Shown here: in pieces, positions 58,820 to 64,000 of the stretch
Position numbering within the stretch: the stretch's first letter is position 1
Layout: every line of letters starts with the position of its first letter
DNA from: a virus
DNA: 64,000 nucleotides
IMG/VR virus record: IMGVR_UViG_3300037520_001276
Coordinates: 20,397-84,396 of that record
Direction: 5' to 3' (one strand)
The notes under the pieces: model-generated
The model's input: only the letters and a program-made list of their open reading frames with translations
Database searches by the model: none
What the model was told of the DNA's origin: nothing
Made by a program: the position numbers and the translations under genes

Positions 58820-60661
58820 CTATGAAAAGTCTACAGACTTTAGATTTTTAACTCTAACTTTAATATCCTTGTTATCGTACCTTATTTGATATATTTGATC
58901 TGGTTCGGCAAATACGGTATCATCGATTAAACGAATTTGTCTTGTTTCGGGGTCAATATATCTTTGTGATGTTTGAGATGAGGAATATTGTCCTCCAACT
59001 TTATTAAATACATTAATTTCTGTTAAAGATATTACACCTGCAGTGTTTTGTACTAACCTTCTAACATCAGAAACGTTAACATTTTGACCAAGTTCTCTGT
59101 TTTTTGGGTTCATATAATTTGAAATCTGATCAATAATCTCAGTTATAACTTGTCCTTGATTCTGTGTTGATTCTAAAACGACAAAAAGTTCTAACTCTAA
59201 ATCAATAACTTTAGCTATATCAATTGCAATGTAATCATTTATCATTCTATACTTTGATAGGTATGTCGCTAAATTACTTTTTAAGTAATTTGACACCACT
59301 TGTGTTAATTTACCAGTATCATCATAAGATAAAATTTGAACATTAATTTTATTATTCTTTTCAGTTATTGAAACTTTTGCTGGAGCACCAAATTTACTAG
59401 GCATTGTATCAATTAATGACTTATAATCATTAATTGTTACCGCTCTTTTTTGTGCAGAAAAGTTAAAAGAAACCATGTTTCTAACTTCTTCTGTTGATGG
59501 TGGATTTGCTCCCCCAATTGCTGCCGTTACATTGTTACAACCCAAAGATTGTTGAACATTTCTATTTATTGAGTCTGATGGTCCGGTGACCGCAAAATCA
59601 ACAGTACCAACTTGATTAATAACTCCAACACCTACATTTGTAGCCAAACCACCACCAACCCTATATTGGATAAATAATGTTGTATTTGGTCTAACAGTTA
59701 AACCTAAACCAATGTTATTTTGGTATTTGTTAATATCTAAAGGTATTCCTGTATTTGTAAAACTTTTTAATTGTTCATTTGGTGTTGTTGTTCCTCCTCC
59801 AAATTGTAGTTTCATAAAACCTTCGGGAGTATATTCAGACATAAATCTTTGTTCTGTTTTAATATATTTACCAACCTTAATACCACTACTATCTATTGGT
59901 TTTGTGGGATCTTCAACAAATATTGTATCTTCGGCCAAAGCGTCAACTTCATACCATTTATTATTTGTTGCATTTAAAAAATCTTGGAATGTTGGCGTAC
60001 CTGGATATGATGTTCCGTCTTTTTGAATAACACCTGTAACACCTAAAACATTTCTTTCAGGTAAAAATAAATTAAAAAATGGAACCGCATCTACCGGATT
60101 TATAACTTTTTTAAATACTTTAGTAAACCCATTTACAACCACCTCTCTTTTTGTGATAATGTAATTCACTACTTTATTATTAGCATCAAATGTTGGTATC
60201 TTAGTTCTATTAATAAACCCTTCTTGATTATACTGTGTTGAAAAGTCTATGTCATATATTGTTTCAAAAGAAGTACCTCCTCCATTAAATTGTGAACCCG
60301 CCCTTAAAATTCCCAAATATCTAAAGTCTTCAGAGTCTCCAAGTGGTGGTACCGTTATTGATATATCAACAATAGCAACTGATGGTCTATATCCGGGTAT
60401 TTTTAAACCATATGTTCTTGCAATATTATAAATTGAGGATCTTTGTTGTGCGTATTGTAAAACCGTTTCTTGAATACTTCTATCAATATGAAAATGTAAA
60501 TTGTCAGCAACTGCAGCGTTCAAATCCATTAAAACAGAATATACTGAAGCATCATTAAAGTTTTGTATTAGTTCTGGGTAATACTGTTTTGTGTAGTTAA
60601 TTAAATCCTGCCTTAACCCTTCAAAATCTCTTTCAGTATAATTTATTTTATTATTTGCCAT
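58820..60661 (-). CDS. 6: Baseplate wedge protein, gp6/baseplate-J-like
   Basis: 613 aa, similar in length to T4 gp6 (660 aa). The N-terminus (NYTERDFEGLRQDLINYTKQ, then FNDASVYSVLMDLNAAVADNLHFHIDR in its key residues D, L, N, A, D, H) is typical of gp6/baseplate-J proteins. A central beta region with GGGTTTPNEQL and the conserved EVRNMVSFNFSAQKRAVTI segment follow, then VTINDYKSLIDTMPSKFGAP. Gp6 forms the core ring of the baseplate wedge in contractile tails. It lies 1 nt downstream of the gp25-like gene, the same neighbour relation seen in contractile injection systems. Confidence 0.9.
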   Translation of the reverse strand: MANNKINYTERDFEGLRQDLINYTKQYYPELIQNFNDASVYSVLMDLNAAVADNLHFHIDRSIQETVLQYAQQRSSIYNIARTYGLKIPGYRPSVAIVDISITVPPLGDSEDFRYLGILRAGSQFNGGGTSFETIYDIDFSTQYNQEGFINRTKIPTFDANNKVVNYIITKREVVVNGFTKVFKKVINPVDAVPFFNLFLPERNVLGVTGVIQKDGTSYPGTPTFQDFLNATNNKWYEVDALAEDTIFVEDPTKPIDSSGIKVGKYIKTEQRFMSEYTPEGFMKLQFGGGTTTPNEQLKSFTNTGIPLDINKYQNNIGLGLTVRPNTTLFIQYRVGGGLATNVGVGVINQVGTVDFAVTGPSDSINRNVQQSLGCNNVTAAIGGANPPSTEEVRNMVSFNFSAQKRAVTINDYKSLIDTMPSKFGAPAKVSITEKNNKINVQILSYDDTGKLTQVVSNYLKSNLATYLSKYRMINDYIAIDIAKVIDLELELFVVLESTQNQGQVITEIIDQISNYMNPKNRELGQNVNVSDVRRLVQNTAGVISLTEINVFNKVGGQYSSSQTSQRYIDPETRQIRLIDDTVFAEPDQIYQIRYDNKDIKVRVKNLKSVDFS

Positions 60662-60662
60662 T

Positions 60663-61127
60663 TTAGATATTTATTATAATAAATTCTCTACTACCAAATG
60701 CCTTTGCTTCGTCTGTGTAGTCAATTTTTAGTTTAGCGGTGTATTCACCAGTATTTTGGCCAGGTATTTTAAAAACGCTAGCCTGACCCAATAATTCGTA
60801 ATTTAAATCACCAGGGGCTTCGTCACTTTCTAAAAAAGGCTCAACAGAAATATTATTAATAGTTAAGTTTGGTATGTACTTTGCAACCTGTTCTTCAATG
60901 TCAGTCCTAATACTATCAAATGTTTCTCCGTCTAAAGGTTCAAATATAAATTCATATATTCTTGTTCCAAAATCAGGTAAATAATATCTAGTTCCCTTCC
61001 TTGTTAAAATTAAATGTAATAAATTACTTCTTATTTCTTCTGAAGTCTCTTCAGATAAAGACAAATAAAAACCTTTATCGCTTTGTCTAAAAGGAAAATT
61101 TATTCCATATGTTGTTCCATCTGCCAT
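60663..61127 (-). CDS. 25: Baseplate wedge protein, gp25-like
   Basis: 154 aa, close to T4 gp25 (132 aa). Signature RKGTRYYLPDFGTRIYEFIF followed by EPLD lies at about residues 43-67, with the helix SEEIRSNLLHLILT before it, the GPW/gp25 fold. Gp25 starts sheath polymerisation and holds the inner baseplate. A TATTTAT box lies 5 nt before the ATG, and the gp6 gene follows 1 nt behind the stop. Confidence 0.93.
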   Translation of the reverse strand: MADGTTYGINFPFRQSDKGFYLSLSEETSEEIRSNLLHLILTRKGTRYYLPDFGTRIYEFIFEPLDGETFDSIRTDIEEQVAKYIPNLTINNISVEPFLESDEAPGDLNYELLGQASVFKIPGQNTGEYTAKLKIDYTDEAKAFGSREFIIINI

Positions 61128-61132
61128 ATAAA

Positions 61133-61139
61133 ATAAATA
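61133..61139 (-). promoter_or_regulatory. TATTTAT late-promoter-type box
   Basis: Heptamer in gene orientation exactly 5 nt before the ATG at 61127, heading the gp25-gp6 pair. Confidence 0.55.
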
Positions 61140-61178
61140 TAGTATTAATAAATTTCTGTTAAATAATAAATCTTTAAT

Positions 61179-61916
61179 TTATATACGATTACCAATATCA
61201 CTTAGCGCTTGCCAATGTGATAGACCATCTTTTGTTGAACTAGCACCACTAACAATACCTAAACCTCGATATTGGTTTGGTCCTACGTATACGTTTTTTT
61301 TAGGAACACCTGAACTAACGGCGGATTTAACAACACTACTTGTTTTTTTACTAACAGCGTATGGTTCAATTATAAAAACTTTATTTTTATTTGTGTTTTT
61401 ATTAATTGCAACATCAGAAGCCAAATTACATCCCGCACTAAACATAAAAACATATAATCCAGGATTTTCATCTATTATTTTTTTTACTTCAGATGCACTT
61501 GTATTATATCTAACTCCTTTTATTTTTTTTGTCTGACCAAAAGAACTTTTTAATAAATTGACTTGTTGTCCGATAGAATAATCACCTCTTCTAGTGTCTA
61601 AACCACCAATTAAGAGAGCGTCGTAATTGTTTTTATTTTTTGATTTTGAAGCACTAATAGTAAACTCTGGTAAATCTTTATTTAATTCATCTTTATTTTT
61701 ATCGTACAAAGATTTAGTGCTTGATGTTGATGATTTTGGTGGTTCGCTTTTTTTATTATCATTTGTTGGTTTACTGCTATTTTTTTCCGCGTCGTTTGCC
61801 GATTTTTTAGCAATATCAGACCCCAATTTTAAAATATCTTCCCAACTCATTTCTTCTAAAAGGACCTTTCTAACTATACTTTGTAGTTTTTTTTCACTTA
61901 TATATTTTTTTCTCAT
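61179..61916 (-). CDS. Predicted capsid-packaged alpha/beta-hydrolase-like protein (245 aa)
   Basis: The N-terminus MRKKYISEKKLQSIVRKVLLEE is a basic amphipathic helix with L19-L-E21 as prohead-protease-type site (shown here as its first 22 residues in two pieces: MRKKYISEKKL and QSIVRKVLLEE). A Ser/Lys/Asn-rich linker spans 35-90. Residues 98-245 look like a small alpha/beta hydrolase: DALLIGGLDTRRG (strand and turn), YVFMFSAGCNL with a nucleophile-elbow-like S160, FIIEPYA (E184) and LSHWQAL with H234 near the end. Serine, acid and histidine are in hydrolase order. It could act on host lipids or wall after injection; this is inferred. A TATTTAT box lies 6 nt before the ATG. Confidence 0.7.
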   Translation of the reverse strand: MRKKYISEKKLQSIVRKVLLEEMSWEDILKLGSDIAKKSANDAEKNSSKPTNDNKKSEPPKSSTSSTKSLYDKNKDELNKDLPEFTISASKSKNKNNYDALLIGGLDTRRGDYSIGQQVNLLKSSFGQTKKIKGVRYNTSASEVKKIIDENPGLYVFMFSAGCNLASDVAINKNTNKNKVFIIEPYAVSKKTSSVVKSAVSSGVPKKNVYVGPNQYRGLGIVSGASSTKDGLSHWQALSDIGNRI

Positions 61917-61922
61917 AATACT

Positions 61923-61929
61923 ATAAATA
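61923..61929 (-). promoter_or_regulatory. TATTTAT late-promoter-type box
   Basis: Heptamer in gene orientation 6 nt before the ATG at 61916. It follows the T-run of the upstream terminator by 4 nt. Confidence 0.55.
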
Positions 61930-61933
61930 TTAA

Positions 61934-61967
61934 TAAAAAAAAAATCACCGATTTCTCAGTGATTTTT
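61934..61967 (-). terminator. Rho-independent terminator overlapping a coding end
   Basis: On the minus strand AAAAATCAC (61967-61959) pairs with GTGATTTTT (61948-61940) around a 10-nt loop and is followed by a T-run. The stem contains the last codons and the TGA stop (61947-61945) of the upstream gene, so terminator and coding end are merged. Confidence 0.85.
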
Positions 61968-62178
61968 CTTGTATTTTTGTAATACCTCTTTCATGTCTTG
62001 GTTCGTATGGACAATGTAAACATCCGTTACCACAACATTTACCACGTTTCATATGGTAATCTTCTGTCATAACCATTCTACCTTGACTATCATAATAAAA
62101 TTCAGTTGGTTGGAGTTTTGGTCCAAACTCTCTAACGTATTGTTGTTGTATCCAATCTTTTGATGCTCCTACATTCAT
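61945..62178 (-). CDS. DUF5522-like small Cys-rich protein (77 aa)
   Basis: The core EFYYDSQGRMVMTEDYHMKR followed by GKCCGNGCLHCPY (about residues 26-58) matches the DUF5522 family of small Cys-rich proteins common in Bacteroidota and other bacteria. Function is unknown; the four cysteines may bind a metal. The N-terminal 25 residues (MNVGASKDWIQQQYVREFG) are an extension. It follows the candidate 26-aa gene by 1 nt. The terminator is built into its last codons. Confidence 0.8.
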   Translation of the reverse strand: MNVGASKDWIQQQYVREFGPKLQPTEFYYDSQGRMVMTEDYHMKRGKCCGNGCLHCPYEPRHERGITKIQEKSLRNR

Positions 62179-62179
62179 T

Positions 62180-62260
62180 TTAATTATTCTTTCTAAGATT
62201 ATAAAACGCCAACATAACTTGGTATGTTAGCGTTATATCATTTCCCCATTGTACTTTCAT
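62180..62260 (-). CDS. Candidate 26-aa peptide in the gap after the ribonucleotide reductase
   Basis: ATG 62260 to TAA 62180-62182. The peptide begins MKVQWGNDITLTYQVM and ends LAFYNLRKNN. It starts 3 nt after the stop of the reductase and ends 1 nt before the next ATG. Exact operon packing argues for translation; the same bases form a terminator-like hairpin, so coding may be a coincidence. Confidence 0.35.
   Translation of the reverse strand: MKVQWGNDITLTYQVMLAFYNLRKNN
62201..62234 (-). terminator. Terminator-like hairpin after the ribonucleotide reductase
   Basis: On the minus strand AACGCTAACATA (62234-62223) pairs with TATGTTGGCGTT (62216-62205), 12 pairs including one G-T, around a 6-nt loop, followed by TTAT. 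It would end the reductase transcript. Confidence 0.6.
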
Positions 62261-62263
62261 GAC

Positions 62264-64000
62264 TTATACAATTTCACAAGCACCACCGGCACATGCTGCC
62301 TCACCTCTAAGGTCAGTGTTATCTTGTAACTCAATAACTTTTGTAAGATCAACATCTGTTAATGATTTAACTAATCTTTCAAAGTCTTCTTTTGTACAAT
62401 CTTCAAAAGGTGCCTGTGTGTAAGTTCCTCCGTTGTATGGTAATACTGAAAGTCCGTTATAAAAGTCTCTATTATTCCACATCCAATCACCAACTAATTC
62501 CCACTCATCTTCTTTAATTGAAACGGTTGCCGATACGTTGTGAGTATTTTGTCCGTTTCTATGACCAGGTTTAATCCATTCTTGTGAAACTTTTTTAACT
62601 CTCTCTAACATCTGAAATACTGATTCATGTCTAACGATTGAACCTTCAGGTGCTCTTTGTGGAATAGTGATTACCGCAGTGTCGTGTGGTCTAAAGTATT
62701 CGTCTTCAATCAATTCAGGGTGGTTAATTGCCAAGTATGAATAGATTGATTCGTTTTTACCAACACGGATTCTTCTTAGGTAATAATCATTATGCCAAGC
62801 ATGAATACCTGATGATGTTCCCAATACTAAAGATGATGTTCCTGATGGTTTAACTGTTGTTGTTCTTGCAGATTTGTTAATTTTAATTAATGATGCAACT
62901 CTTTCGTTTTCTTCTTTAACTGCTTTAGCCGCCTTTTTCATATCATAACCCAATACAACACCTGAACCGATACCCGTCATACCAACACCAATAAGTGCGT
63001 CTTTTTCGGTTGTTCTTTTCCAAATGTCTCTTAGGTAATGAAAGTCTGTGTACCCTGCCTGTAATGTTCCAATAAATGATGCCGCTCTAACTCTTTTATC
63101 GAAGTCTTCTTGTGATTCAATATCTGATGCATTTACCTCACATAAGTTACAGAATTGGAATGGACGAAGTGCGATTTCACAACATGGGTTAGTTCCCCAA
63201 TCTTTATCGTTAGATAAATAGATTCCAGGTTCACCTGCTCCTGATAACTCAATACGTTTCCACAAATCCATAAAGAATTCTTTTGTGATTTTGTGACGAA
63301 GAAGTACTGCCGAGTTATTTGCTCTACCTCTTTGTGCGTTTTGTTCCCACCAACTTCCTGACTTACAAGAAATCATTTCTTCATCATCTGCCGAGAATAA
63401 AGATATAAGTGCAGCTCTTCTAATACCACCAGCAAGTACCGCATCAGCAATATGACACACAATATCATGGGTTTCAATCGGTGATAATCTTTCTCCATCT
63501 TTTTTGTTATCCAACACTTTTGTTATGTGGTGGATACAATCTTTTAGTGGTTGAGGTCCTGGTGCTTTACCCCCTGATGTTACAAGGTTTGCTCCTTTGT
63601 GTCTGATATCTGAAAAGTCAAATATCGGTGTTGACGATTTGTAACCTAAGTATGATTCCATCAATACTTTAATTGCGTCTGCCCATCCTTCAATAGAGTC
63701 ACCAATAAGGTAACGTCTTGTTCTTTCAGGGTTTGGTTTTTTTATTTCTGGTAGTTTTTCAACATGGTGTTTTTGAACTGAGTATCCAACTCCCGTTCCA
63801 CCTAAAAGTAAAAACATTGTTTCAGAAAATGCGTCTACATGGTCAATTGGCATATATGCACAGTTGTAGACTCTGTTTGGTGAAATCTCAATTGGTTTAC
63901 CACCGAATTGTAATGATCTCATTGATGGTAATACTTTCTTGTCGTATACCATTTTATATACCTCCTCTATCTCATCTTTGATGTGGGGGTACTTACGTTG
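62264..64000 (-). CDS. nrdJ: Ribonucleotide reductase, class II (adenosylcobalamin-dependent), N-terminus outside window
   Basis: The frame is open from the right edge (QRKYPHIKDEIEEVYKM) through the internal Met at 63952, so the gene is 5'-truncated by the window. Visible signatures are LPSMRSLQFGGKP, the substrate-side cysteine (NRVYNCAYMP), GTGVGYSVQKHHV, the catalytic loop NPCCEIAL with the radical Cys and Asn/Glu neighbours, FCNLCEVN, KPSGTSSLV, and a C-terminal redox pair C-A-G-G-A-C (CAGGACEIV). This set is that of monomeric RTPR-type enzymes, which make deoxyribonucleotides using B12. It would feed phage DNA synthesis; the glutaredoxin at 3030 may help reduce it. Confidence 0.88.
   Translation of the reverse strand, partial: QRKYPHIKDEIEEVYKMVYDKKVLPSMRSLQFGGKPIEISPNRVYNCAYMPIDHVDAFSETMFLLLGGTGVGYSVQKHHVEKLPEIKKPNPERTRRYLIGDSIEGWADAIKVLMESYLGYKSSTPIFDFSDIRHKGANLVTSGGKAPGPQPLKDCIHHITKVLDNKKDGERLSPIETHDIVCHIADAVLAGGIRRAALISLFSADDEEMISCKSGSWWEQNAQRGRANNSAVLLRHKITKEFFMDLWKRIELSGAGEPGIYLSNDKDWGTNPCCEIALRPFQFCNLCEVNASDIESQEDFDKRVRAASFIGTLQAGYTDFHYLRDIWKRTTEKDALIGVGMTGIGSGVVLGYDMKKAAKAVKEENERVASLIKINKSARTTTVKPSGTSSLVLGTSSGIHAWHNDYYLRRIRVGKNESIYSYLAINHPELIEDEYFRPHDTAVITIPQRAPEGSIVRHESVFQMLERVKKVSQEWIKPGHRNGQNTHNVSATVSIKEDEWELVGDWMWNNRDFYNGLSVLPYNGGTYTQAPFEDCTKEDFERLVKSLTDVDLTKVIELQDNTDLRGEAACAGGACEIV

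Noticed and set aside
1-64000. tRNA genes, integrase, transposase, attachment sites
   Set aside because: I looked for these in all gaps and found no cloverleaf, recombinase motif or direct repeat framing a gene block; all gaps are below 300 nt.

Overview
The window is a 64 kb piece of a large, AT-rich, lytic tailed-phage genome. The phage has a contractile tail, belongs to the T4-like superfamily in the broad sense, and most likely infects a member of the Bacteroidota. Phage identity rests on baseplate proteins of the gp25 and gp6/baseplate-J families, recombination nuclease subunits related to T4 gp46 and gp47, a toprim primase, a RuvC-like resolvase, a phage-encoded sigma-70 factor, a Dam-type methylase, a class II ribonucleotide reductase and a long tail-fibre cluster. 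The Bacteroidota host is inferred from near-perfect -33/-7 promoters (TTTG-N19-TAnnTTTG), SprB-type and BspA-type surface modules in the tail proteins, a histone H1-like protein and the near absence of Shine-Dalgarno sequences. No tRNA, CRISPR array, integrase or transposase was recognised.

Layout. 1-7.1 kb: conserved phage proteins, glutaredoxin, a PcfJ-like protein and two predicted capsid-packaged proteins. 7.1-10.5 kb: Dam methylase, a small non-coding RNA with its own promoter and terminator, a third predicted packaged protein, a full-length DnaJ and divergent or convergent overlapping genes. 10.5-17.3 kb: small proteins, a zinc-ribbon/EF-hand packaged protein, and a late operon with coiled-coil membrane proteins and an amidase-fold protein lacking zinc ligands (possible lysis or virion functions). 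17.3-29 kb: sigma factor, a nuclease-methyltransferase fusion, gp46/gp47 with small accessory genes, a RecB-type nuclease, primase and RuvC-like resolvase. 29-46 kb: tail-fibre/adhesin cluster with a glycosyltransferase. 46-61 kb: large tail/baseplate genes. 61-64 kb: a packaged hydrolase-like protein, a DUF5522-type protein and the ribonucleotide reductase running off the window. Except for five genes between 2 and 10.5 kb, everything is on the minus strand.

Regulation can be partly read from the sequence. Replication, methylase and ncRNA genes have host-type -33/-7 promoters, some partial. Most virion genes have a TATTTAT heptamer in gene orientation, typically 4-19 nt before the ATG and often exactly 5 nt. 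The phage sigma factor is a natural candidate to read this second class. All five proteins that start with a short amphipathic helix ending in an (I/L)-x-E prohead-protease-type site are preceded by TATTTAT. I infer a co-ordinated set of proteins made late, packaged in the prohead, processed by a gp21-like protease and delivered into the next host. This set, together with its putative promoter class, is the most interesting system in the window.

Limits: all assignments are by eye from motifs, without database searches. Structural proteins outside gp6 and gp25 are named by context, and most small genes are conserved-looking but of unknown function.
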